This document shows, in pieces, positions 22,802 through 30,381 of a stretch of 37,409 bases of DNA. The notes beneath the pieces were generated by a model. That model was given only the letters and a program-made list of their open reading frames with translations. It was not told the origin of the DNA and made no database searches. The DNA lies in NCBI GenBank assembly GCA_947040435.1, contig CAMRBL010000012.1, forward strand, positions 1-37,409, in the 5' to 3' direction. Position 1 is the stretch's first letter; each line of letters opens with the position of its first letter. This DNA comes from an uncultured Rikenellaceae bacterium. Its GTDB lineage: Bacteria > Bacteroidota > Bacteroidia > Bacteroidales > Rikenellaceae. The translations under genes and the position numbers were made by a program.

Positions 22802-23528
22802 CTTCTTTAAAATGTTTTATTTTTTTTACTCTCTTACTATTAAAATCGCTCCCTAGTCTGTAATACAATGACATGGAGATGTTTATATTATCCAAAGGTG
22901 ATCGCAAAGGATTCGTCTCATATTTATTACGATTCCTTAACAAATCACTATACCCATAGTAGTAACGACCCTCAGCTCCTAGCTCAAACCGTCCCATCAC
23001 AACATTAAATCCTGCTCCACCACAAAGTCCATAACCCCAACGATTATCTCGAACTAATAACATCTGATATTGACCTGAAGCGATAAATCCATTCTGCTCT
23101 GACTCAACCTCAAAGGTAGAACTTATATTATAGGAGAATGCAACACCTAAGTTTATGAAGATCCTCATGTTACCTTTAAATAAGTTAATGTGAGGCTGCC
23201 AAAAGATAGGTAACATAAGTGAATTTACCTTACGATTAAAACTCCTTGTGGTATCACTAATACTAAAATCTGGTATCTCCTCAGAAAATCCCTGCTGCAT
23301 AAATATTAGATCGGAACCGATACCTCCAACATACTTCATCCCTCCGTAGTACTTATATGTCAAGCCACCTGAAGGTAAACCCCATAACCCACCACTCTCC
23401 TTTTGGGGAAACAGCCTGATTCCTCCTCGTCCAAATCCACCACTAACACCTAAATAGTGCTGTGAGTAACCATCGAAAAGTAGAGTCGTAAAGAGTAGAA
23501 TTAATATTGTTCTTAAAAATTTAACCAT
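22770..23528 (-). CDS. Outer-membrane beta-barrel protein
   Basis: A 252-aa secreted protein. Residues 1-22 are a signal peptide ('KFLRTILILLFTTLLFDGYSQ', with a typical Bacteroidota SQ cleavage point). The remainder consists of alternating hydrophobic strands with aromatic ends: 'HYLGVSGGFGRGGIRLF', 'LTYKYYGGMKYVGGIGSDLIF', 'RIFINLGVAFSYNIS', 'WGYGLCGGAGFNVVMGRFELGAEGRYYYG' and 'NINISMSLYYRLG', as in PF13568-type outer-membrane barrels of about eight strands. After the last strand, a basic tail of about 25 residues ('SKRVKKIKHFKEDGNNKTTKGI') is unusual for a barrel end and overlaps rbfA. PorT-type function is not supported. Confidence 0.82.
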   Translation of the reverse strand: MVKFLRTILILLFTTLLFDGYSQHYLGVSGGFGRGGIRLFPQKESGGLWGLPSGGLTYKYYGGMKYVGGIGSDLIFMQQGFSEEIPDFSISDTTRSFNRKVNSLMLPIFWQPHINLFKGNMRIFINLGVAFSYNISSTFEVESEQNGFIASGQYQMLLVRDNRWGYGLCGGAGFNVVMGRFELGAEGRYYYGYSDLLRNRNKYETNPLRSPLDNINISMSLYYRLGSDFNSKRVKKIKHFKEDGNNKTTKGI

Positions 23529-23543
23529 AATTACCTGATATAT

Positions 23544-25637
23544 TTACCTCCTACCAAAGTTTGAATCATTTTCATCTCCTCTATCATTACCTATTGCTCC
23601 ATCAAAAGCGGGCTTGTAGTCATTATCTTCCTCCTTAACTGGCTTGCGTACTTGAACCTTACTATCTGCCAAGGCCTTCTTGCGTAAACGAGACTCCTCT
23701 TTTAATCGCAACTCTAGCTTCATTCGTGACATAGACTTTGGAGCAAAAATCTCACGTAGATCTAACGTCATCTCATTCGTCCAATTTACCTTGGTGACAA
23801 TCTCTTCATCTCCATTTTCTGCCATCCATACTTCAACCTTCTCTGGCTGAATCCTATTCAGTAAATCGCCTCGATCCCAAACACCATTGCCATTAAGATC
23901 CTCAATTACCCGCACCTTGGCTGTACCATCGGCAACATATTTAAAGGTATGCTGACCTGCATTAGCATACTTAATCTCCTGTACCATTTTACCACTTGAG
24001 TTCAATAATTGTAGAATATAACTACTCTTAGATACTCCTTCTTTTAAATCTAAAACCAAAGTCGCAAAATCTGATGGATTATAGATCGTAAATTGTGACT
24101 TTAATGAATCATTCTCGTAGCCCTTCACATTGCGAAGTGTGCCACTTGGAATCAATAAATCATACTTATTTCCATCAAGCCATTTTGCCTTTATGCGCCA
24201 AGTACTAATCTTTGCACTATCTCGCTCCAACTTGTAATCTACAATATATCGCTTATCATTATCTCCCAAGCGTAAGACTCGGATACTAGAGGTGTCAACT
24301 GAAACTAATGGTGAGTCAAATTTAATCACAATGTGTTTCAACGGGTTTAGCGTTGCCCCACCCTCTACTACACTATACTTAAACGGATTGGGCTCTTTTA
24401 CTGGCTCTTTACCCTCTTCAATAAGCTTTGCGTCATCTTTCTCCCTCTTCTCTCTCGCCTTTTTTGCATCCTTACTCTCAACGTACTTCCAAAAAAGATT
24501 CAAATCTTTATGCTCTAATTGAAGAACTCCTAAGGAGTCATGTTTCATATATTTAATATGTCCCTTGATTGTGTCGGGGAGTAACTCTGGTGCAACATTC
24601 AACCATAAATTCATAGTGTCATGCCCCTTAGTAACATAATCTATAATAATATCACTGGAGGCAATACTATCTAAAACCAACTCCTCTATGATAGGATTGG
24701 CTGCGCCAAACATTAACTCAATACGATGCTGCTCTGGACGCTTAAAACTAGTCAGGTTTTGACGCCTATTCTGCTGCTCTAAAAATAACCTAATCTGCAA
24801 CTGGGGATCTGCAACCATGTAATTACGAATGGTATCATACCAAACATTAAAACTTGGTAGGTTGCGTGGATTTACTACACTATCTAAAAATCCAATCTTA
24901 TCTACTCCTGGCTCATATTTCTGATTACCATTTTTATCAAATAATGCATATGCCCAATAATTTATCGGCTTCAAGTTTTGGACTAAAAAAAGTCCATTCC
25001 GCTCACTGCGACCTACAACACTAGGGGAGCCTATAAACATCAATGAATCGTGATTATTGACTAGTGAATCTCCCAACGTATCAGATAGAATTGTATCTGA
25101 AGACAATGTATCTAACTCAACGGGGAAAAAGTAGATGAACGCCTTTCCAATACTATCTTTTGAGTAGCCATCGACTGTCATCCCAGAGATAACCAAAGAG
25201 TCAATCTCGTCTCCAGTAGAGAAGACATATCTCAAATTATTCAATGGATTACCCTCATTATTATCACTAATACTACTTCCAAAATTCAAAGCATATGTAG
25301 TGTTTTCTAAAAGTGTATCTTTTATATCTATCTGAATACCCTTGCCCTTAATAAGTAAATTTGGCTTACGCTTCATTAATGGTGAAGTAAAAAACTCCTT
25401 TTGTTGATCCTTTAACTTTACATACTCATTAAACTCAATAGTGATACGCTTAGATGCAAAAACTTTTGTACCATAACTAGGCGTCATCGCAACGACAACT
25501 GGTGCCAATGAATCGACAGGTCCTCCTCCTGGTGCCATAGTATTCGCACACCGAACAAAAAATAGCCCACTACTAAAAAATAGTAGTGCGAGTAGTGTTG
25601 ATGCGTATGAAGGGATTGACTCTCTATTAAAATGCAT
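23544..25637 (-). CDS. Lipoprotein with SbsA-type Ig-like domain
   Basis: A 697-aa exported protein. The N terminus has a hydrophobic stretch ending in 'LFFVRCANTMAPGGGPVDSLAPVV', a lipobox-like Cys followed by the APGGGP motif of a Bacteroidota Ig-like lipoprotein family. An SbsA Ig-like domain (PF13205) follows at about 42-142 ('VVVAMTPSYGTKVFASKRITIEFNEYV', 'NTTYALNFGSSISDNNEGN'). The middle is rich in 'DSLVISGMTVDGYSKDS', resembling a repeated beta-sandwich, and the C-terminal third contains a lysine/glutamate-rich coiled segment around residue 390. The end is highly charged ('DNDYKPAFDGAIGNDRG'). A surface or cell-envelope structural role is likely; function is unknown. It follows the duplicated-domain lipoprotein gene after a 149-base gap. 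Confidence 0.85.
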   Translation of the reverse strand: MHFNRESIPSYASTLLALLFFSSGLFFVRCANTMAPGGGPVDSLAPVVVAMTPSYGTKVFASKRITIEFNEYVKLKDQQKEFFTSPLMKRKPNLLIKGKGIQIDIKDTLLENTTYALNFGSSISDNNEGNPLNNLRYVFSTGDEIDSLVISGMTVDGYSKDSIGKAFIYFFPVELDTLSSDTILSDTLGDSLVNNHDSLMFIGSPSVVGRSERNGLFLVQNLKPINYWAYALFDKNGNQKYEPGVDKIGFLDSVVNPRNLPSFNVWYDTIRNYMVADPQLQIRLFLEQQNRRQNLTSFKRPEQHRIELMFGAANPIIEELVLDSIASSDIIIDYVTKGHDTMNLWLNVAPELLPDTIKGHIKYMKHDSLGVLQLEHKDLNLFWKYVESKDAKKAREKREKDDAKLIEEGKEPVKEPNPFKYSVVEGGATLNPLKHIVIKFDSPLVSVDTSSIRVLRLGDNDKRYIVDYKLERDSAKISTWRIKAKWLDGNKYDLLIPSGTLRNVKGYENDSLKSQFTIYNPSDFATLVLDLKEGVSKSSYILQLLNSSGKMVQEIKYANAGQHTFKYVADGTAKVRVIEDLNGNGVWDRGDLLNRIQPEKVEVWMAENGDEEIVTKVNWTNEMTLDLREIFAPKSMSRMKLELRLKEESRLRKKALADSKVQVRKPVKEEDNDYKPAFDGAIGNDRGDENDSNFGRR

Positions 25638-25699
25638 ATCTATATTATATTATATAACGGGCTATTAAAGCTATAAATGGCGTTTTCTAAATGAATCAA

Positions 25700-25707
25700 C
25701 AAAGATA
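25700..25707 (-). promoter_or_regulatory. Candidate -7 box for the Ig-like lipoprotein gene
   Basis: Read on the minus strand, TATCTTTG (25707 to 25700) lies 62 bases before the start codon at 25637. No clear -33 TTTG is present. It would separate the Ig-like/barrel/rbfA operon from the upstream lipoprotein gene. Confidence 0.45.
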
Positions 25708-25786
25708 ACTATTTTTTACAACTTAGTGTATCTTTTGTTTTTTATCAAGAATTTAAACATTCACTTACAAGATCCACCATATTTAT

Positions 25787-26710
25787 TTAACGGGCTGGCT
25801 CTACGGAAGGTCTATCAGATGAAATCTCATCTAGCATCGTCCAATCATCATTAGTATACTTTGCGTCACGTCTCCACGTCTGAAACACAACTGCTGTATT
25901 TTTCCACCTATTTTCTTTATCTGTAAAGATCCATCCATAACGACTATCTGAATCACTTGCAACAAATATAGCTGGAACCTTATCAAGATAGGTAATACCT
26001 ATACCTTCGGTATCACTCAAAAAAGATATATCCGCAACCATTGTCTCTCCACTACCATCTCTCTTTGTTAACTTTCCTGCAACTGCATCCGCATAGCTCT
26101 TAACTTCCCACAACAAAGAATCCGCATAAAAAACATGTGTTTCAACTCCTGCGACTGGAGTTTTAGTTCCACCCTTAGTACTCTCTGTAAAACAATTAAC
26201 TTTATACTCCTGAGGTCTCTCATCCGCAAACTCATCGACCATAAGCCAACGACCCTGTGCATATAAATTACTCCGCTCCCATAATTGAAATATCAAGGGA
26301 ATTCTTACTCGTTCTAGACCCTTATACACCTCTGAGACCCTCCACGCATAACGTTTTGTTGTCTCTTCGCATGCGATCATGATAACATTCTCTTTGTCCA
26401 ACGACAAGAACGTTCCCTCTCCATTACTTCCACTACGCAAGGTAATATCTGCCAGCTTTGTCTCGCCTAATTTCCCTTTTTTCCCTGTGAGCTTTCCTTC
26501 AACCGCATCCGCATAACTCTTAACCTCCCACAATGAAGTGTCAGCATAAAAAGAGTGTAGAATGATACCCGATTGCAAAACCTTTTCTCCTCCATCTCGG
26601 CTCTCGGTGTAGTTGGTTATTGTGTAATTACAGTCAAAATCCACCTTCTCACATGCAAAAAAAAGTAGTGTTAAACTTAAAATCGAAACTCTATAAATTA
26701 TGTCTCTCAT
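25787..26710 (-). CDS. Lipoprotein with two tandem copies of an unrecognised domain
   Basis: A 307-aa protein with a signal peptide and lipobox 'LLFFAC' near residue 20. The mature part is an internal duplication. Copy 1 (about 28-165) contains 'HSFYADTSLWEVKSYADAVE' and 'GETKLADITL'; copy 2 (about 168-300) contains 'HVFYADSLLWEVKSYADAVA' and 'GETMVADISF'. Both have a 'YAW/YGW' segment before a terminal 'IFQLWERSNLYAQGRWLMVDE' or 'VFQTWRRDAKYTNDDWTMLDE'. Even at DNA level the repeats share long identical stretches, as if duplicated recently. I do not recognise a named family with known function; I vaguely recall similar Bacteroidota hypothetical lipoproteins. The start overlaps folK by 20 bases. 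Confidence 0.8.
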   Translation of the reverse strand: MRDIIYRVSILSLTLLFFACEKVDFDCNYTITNYTESRDGGEKVLQSGIILHSFYADTSLWEVKSYADAVEGKLTGKKGKLGETKLADITLRSGSNGEGTFLSLDKENVIMIACEETTKRYAWRVSEVYKGLERVRIPLIFQLWERSNLYAQGRWLMVDEFADERPQEYKVNCFTESTKGGTKTPVAGVETHVFYADSLLWEVKSYADAVAGKLTKRDGSGETMVADISFLSDTEGIGITYLDKVPAIFVASDSDSRYGWIFTDKENRWKNTAVVFQTWRRDAKYTNDDWTMLDEISSDRPSVEPAR

Positions 26711-27185
26711 ATTGATCTTTTATATCATTAATACTCATATCTAATTTCGGGTGAATGTACCCTCCTATAACTTCACTCAACGGATTTAATACAAATTCCC
26801 GAAGGTGTAATCTAGGGTGTGGAATAGTTAAAGTTTCACTATCCAATATAATATCGTCATAAAACAGTATATCTATATCCATCTCTCGTGAGTGGTAAAC
26901 TCGCTCGCCAACACCATTAAACTCTAACTCCCCAACTATCTTACCAAACTCTCGCTCTATATTTTGTGTTACTGCCAAAACTTCATATGGATTTAAATCG
27001 GTATCTATTACTAGAACCTGATTCTGGAAAATATCATTAGATTCAAATCCCCATGACTCACTCTCAGATATCTTTGATACAACCTCAATAGATCCAATAC
27101 CACTAGAGATTAACGATAAAACTAGAGCCATATTACTTGGAACATCGCCTAAATTACCTCCCGTTAACAGAACTACTCTTGCCAT
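26691..27185 (-). CDS. folK: 6-hydroxymethyl-dihydropterin pyrophosphokinase
   Basis: HPPK transfers pyrophosphate from ATP to 6-hydroxymethyl-7,8-dihydropterin, in folate synthesis in the cytoplasm. The 164-aa protein has 'LLTGGNLGDVPSNM' at the N terminus, 'ESWGFESNDIFQNQVLVI', 'REMDIDILFYDD' (metal-binding Asp pair) and 'IPHPRLHLREFVLNPL'. Length and order are normal for a stand-alone HPPK. It overlaps the delta' gene by one base (TAATG) and the downstream lipoprotein gene by 20 bases, so all three are probably cotranscribed. FolE upstream in the pathway is encoded about 7.5 kb away on the same strand. Confidence 0.94.
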   Translation of the reverse strand: MARVVLLTGGNLGDVPSNMALVLSLISSGIGSIEVVSKISESESWGFESNDIFQNQVLVIDTDLNPYEVLAVTQNIEREFGKIVGELEFNGVGERVYHSREMDIDILFYDDIILDSETLTIPHPRLHLREFVLNPLSEVIGGYIHPKLDMSINDIKDQYERHNL

Positions 27186-28324
27186 TAATTCCTAACTATT
27201 TGTTTACTTATCACTAAGGCCATATGCGCCATAATCATCTTGGGATTCCCATTCTGCGCTATCTGTGCTCTTGCTAGCTCCAACTCTTTGACTAAATTCT
27301 CAATGTTATGATTACCTATAAATGGCGAAAATTTACTGCAAAATGCTCGCTCCTCACCATGTAAGTAGGTTATATTATTCAAACCAGCATTCATCATATA
27401 GCTCTCTCTAAGAAGTCGGATGCTATAACTAAAGAAACTCCTCTTCTCCTCTCGCCCTAGAGCCGCAACAACTTCTGCCCACTCCAATAACTCCATGTGT
27501 CTGTCGTTGTAACTAAATCGCATCAATTGAGTGAATAAATCAAAGTTCTCTCGCTCACTACTATTATCTCCAAACTTAGAACACTCCTTTGCCTTGATGA
27601 TATCTCCACAACTAACACGTGCAATATCCTCTACCCTTTCACTACTAACTCCACAAAGTTTAAGGTTCTCGATAACTGCACTATCAGATAGTCGTGGCAC
27701 AACAATCTCTTGGGCCCTAGAGGTGATAGTCTTCAATAATTTTGACGGCTTCTCACTTATAAGCAAAAACAGCGTCTTATCCCAAGGCTCCTCTAATAAC
27801 TTCAAAAGTGCATTAGATGCAGCTATATTCATCTTCTCGGGCATCCAGATGAACATAACCTTATACTCCGCTTCAAATGATTTGAACGACAAGGTCTTAA
27901 TAATCTCATCTGCTTCGACTCTCGAAATAATACCCTGCTTATTTCCTATCTCTATCTTGTCATACCAATCTTGCTCTGTGAAATACCCTCCACTCTTCTT
28001 TATTATAGACCTCCACTGAGGAAGAAAAGTTACACTCGTAGCCTTACTAGCAGAGCTCTTCTCGGCACTATTTACAGGGAATACAAAGTGAATGTCAGGG
28101 TGCACTAAATCTGCCATCTTAATACACGAAGCACAGCGACCGCATGAATCCCCATTCAATTTAGCAGTGCAATTTATATATTGAGCATACGCTATTGCAA
28201 GAGGTAAAACACCATAACCACTCTCCCCACTAAAGAGTTGAGCATGGCTTATTCGTCCACCATCAACTGCTTTAACAAGCATCTCTTTCAAATATTCTTG
28301 ACCTATAATATCTCTAAATTGCAT
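27185..28324 (-). CDS. holB: DNA polymerase III delta' subunit
   Basis: A component of the clamp loader that opens the sliding clamp for replication. The 379-aa AAA+ protein starts 'MQFRDIIGQEYLKEML'. The Walker A position reads 'FSGESGYGVLPLA', lacking the GKT needed for nucleotide binding, as is usual for delta' and unlike the ATP-binding tau/gamma subunit. A zinc module follows ('CTAKLNGDSCGRCASC'), then 'ASNALLKLLEEPW' and 'TSRAQEIVVPRL' of the SRC-like region. The C-terminal helical domain is normal. It lies 28 bases after dut and overlaps folK by one base. Confidence 0.93.
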   Translation of the reverse strand: MQFRDIIGQEYLKEMLVKAVDGGRISHAQLFSGESGYGVLPLAIAYAQYINCTAKLNGDSCGRCASCIKMADLVHPDIHFVFPVNSAEKSSASKATSVTFLPQWRSIIKKSGGYFTEQDWYDKIEIGNKQGIISRVEADEIIKTLSFKSFEAEYKVMFIWMPEKMNIAASNALLKLLEEPWDKTLFLLISEKPSKLLKTITSRAQEIVVPRLSDSAVIENLKLCGVSSERVEDIARVSCGDIIKAKECSKFGDNSSERENFDLFTQLMRFSYNDRHMELLEWAEVVAALGREEKRSFFSYSIRLLRESYMMNAGLNNITYLHGEERAFCSKFSPFIGNHNIENLVKELELARAQIAQNGNPKMIMAHMALVISKQIVRN

Positions 28325-28352
28325 CTCTTTTGATATGTTTGACTCTCTTAAC

Positions 28353-28787
28353 TTACTTCACTCCTGTGTGTCCAAAACCTCCACTTCCTCGCTCAGTATC
28401 TCCAAGCTCCGAAACTTCAGTCCAATCAATTCGTGTAAACTGCGCAATAACCATCTGCGCAACACGCTCCCCTGGTTTCAACTCATAATCCACAGAGGAT
28501 ACATTAGCCAAGATAACCTTTATCTCTCCCCTATAATCAGGATCAATAGTTCCAGGTGAATTCAGTACTGTCAAACCAAACTTTGCTGCCATACCACTAC
28601 GTGGTCGAATCTGCATCTCATAACCCTCTGGCAACTCCACGAAAATGCCCGTAGGAACAATAACTCGCTCCAATGGCTTAATCAATATACTATCCTCAAT
28701 ATTAGCCTTTATGTCCAAACCTGCCGCCAACTCTGTCTCATAACGTGGTAGCTCATATGCAGATTTATTAATAACTTTAACTTTCAT
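28353..28787 (-). CDS. dut: dUTP diphosphatase
   Basis: Hydrolyses dUTP to dUMP and pyrophosphate, keeping uracil out of DNA and supplying dTMP synthesis. The 144-aa trimeric dUTPase has all five motifs in order: 'AGLDI' (1), 'RPRSGMA' (2), 'GTIDPDYRGEIKVIL' (3), 'ERVAQMVI' (4) and 'RGSGGFGHTG' (5). It directly abuts the flippase gene (zero-base gap), so the pair is surely cotranscribed, although the functions appear unrelated. Confidence 0.97.
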   Translation of the reverse strand: MKVKVINKSAYELPRYETELAAGLDIKANIEDSILIKPLERVIVPTGIFVELPEGYEMQIRPRSGMAAKFGLTVLNSPGTIDPDYRGEIKVILANVSSVDYELKPGERVAQMVIAQFTRIDWTEVSELGDTERGSGGFGHTGVK

Positions 28788-30251
28788 CTATTTTTTTATT
28801 ATCGATTTCACTAATCCAAATACATCAATGTGCTCTCTCCTAATGGAATAGATCACAAAGATAATTAAGAGTGCTAAGTTACACAAATATTTTAAAACTA
28901 GAGGTAACTCCACCGTCAAAAAGCCAAAACAATAGAGTATACCTCCAAGTAAGACGTACTCTCCTAACTTTTTAAGATCATATGGAGTTGGAAAATATCT
29001 CCTATTTAAGTAGTAACTAAGCCCAACCATCGCAATCTCACATATAAGACGTGCAATTGCAGAGCCATAGTACCCCAACTTTGGTATAAGTAGTATATTA
29101 AATACTACCGTAAACAGTAGCCCGAAGCAGGTGACATATAATGCAAATTTTGTTTTACCAGTCTGCTTATACCAAAACGAAAGATTCAAGACAACTCCTG
29201 ATAGAATATTAGCAACCAATACAACGGGTAAGATATACATACCCTCTCGAAAATCCTTCCCAACAATCAATGCAAAGAGATCAATAAAGAGTGTGATCGT
29301 TAAGAATATAGTGATAGAAATAATCATAAAATACTTCAACGCTTGAGCATTGATATTAACAAAATCCTCTCGCTTAAAGTTAGACAAGAAGAAGGGCTCT
29401 GCAGCCATGCGATACATCTGGGTAAATAACAGAGATATAACCCCAATCTTAACAGCCGCACCATATACTCCAAGTGCACTCTTTGCCAACTCTTCTGGCA
29501 TCATATACTTTATCATCTGTCTATCTATAAACTCATTAGCAGTTCCTGCAATACCACTCAGCAGAAGTGGTAGAGAGTATATCAATATCGTCTTTAAAAC
29601 TCTTGGTGAGAATTTGAAAAAAGAAACCCGACACTGAGTCAAAAGAACAAACAGAACAACAAAACTAGCTATAAGATTAGAGACAAAGACATAGCCAACC
29701 CCAAAGTCAACACTAAATAGTGAACTATCAATCTTAGGTAACAGATCATAAAAACCAATACACATAGAGAGATTGACAACTACCGATAGTAGACGGATCA
29801 CAACAAACGTCTTAGCGCGTCCATCTTCCCTCAATTTGGCAAATGGAATGGCGGTTATAGCATCTAGTGTAATAATTATCGCTACAATAGATACGAAGGA
29901 GGGGTTATCTCCGTAGCCCATAACATCTGCAATGTCATTATTAAACAACAGAACTATTCCCAGAAAAAATAGTGCAACAGAGGTAACTGCACCCCAAGTA
30001 GTAGCAAATACTCGCTCTTTATCCTCCCTACTCTCTGCTCTTCCAGCAAATCTAAAGTACCCAGACTCCATGCCCATCGTCAATAGAACCAATGCAAAGG
30101 GGATAATAGCATACATATCGGTAACACTCCCATAATCTGCCCTTGAAAGAAATCGTGTCAAATATGGGGCTAAAAGGTAACTGAGCAACCTTGCGACGAT
30201 ACTACTTATTCCATATATCGCAGTCTGTCCTGCTAATTTTTTTAGAAGCAT
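28788..30251 (-). CDS. Wzx-type polysaccharide flippase (MOP superfamily)
   Basis: A 487-aa integral membrane protein with about 12-14 hydrophobic helices. The first segment ('GQTAIYGISSIVARLLSYLLAPYLTRFLSRADYG') is typical of the oligosaccharide flippases that move lipid-linked sugar repeats across the inner membrane, and the C-terminal part ends in a short positively charged tail. It is not in an obvious polysaccharide gene cluster (no glycosyltransferase nearby), so the substrate is not known; a lipid-carrier or peptidoglycan-related role is possible. It is transcribed directly before dut, holB and folK. Confidence 0.88.
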   Translation of the reverse strand: MLLKKLAGQTAIYGISSIVARLLSYLLAPYLTRFLSRADYGSVTDMYAIIPFALVLLTMGMESGYFRFAGRAESREDKERVFATTWGAVTSVALFFLGIVLLFNNDIADVMGYGDNPSFVSIVAIIITLDAITAIPFAKLREDGRAKTFVVIRLLSVVVNLSMCIGFYDLLPKIDSSLFSVDFGVGYVFVSNLIASFVVLFVLLTQCRVSFFKFSPRVLKTILIYSLPLLLSGIAGTANEFIDRQMIKYMMPEELAKSALGVYGAAVKIGVISLLFTQMYRMAAEPFFLSNFKREDFVNINAQALKYFMIISITIFLTITLFIDLFALIVGKDFREGMYILPVVLVANILSGVVLNLSFWYKQTGKTKFALYVTCFGLLFTVVFNILLIPKLGYYGSAIARLICEIAMVGLSYYLNRRYFPTPYDLKKLGEYVLLGGILYCFGFLTVELPLVLKYLCNLALLIIFVIYSIRREHIDVFGLVKSIIKK

Positions 30252-30381
30252 AATTATTTTTGTTTATAGGTTGCTCAATGCAGGAAATGCCCATGAGCAG
30301 GTAGCCGTACGTAATCGTACTGAACTTTTATTTTAAAATTTTAACTTGTGGAATTACGTCTGAGATAATCTCTAAACTAGT

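Noticed and set aside
22770..23528. Type IX secretion component PorT
   Set aside because: The fold class (small outer-membrane barrel) is shared, but the sequence has no specific PorT marks I can verify and no other por gene is in the window.
27531..28019. Antisense frame of 162 codons inside holB
   Set aside because: It is low-complexity, Ser/Leu/Ile-rich, with no motif or promoter, and lies within a clear delta' gene.
28788..30251. Start of a capsule or O-antigen gene cluster because of the flippase
   Set aside because: No glycosyltransferase, polymerase or sugar-nucleotide gene is nearby; the gene is in a housekeeping operon.
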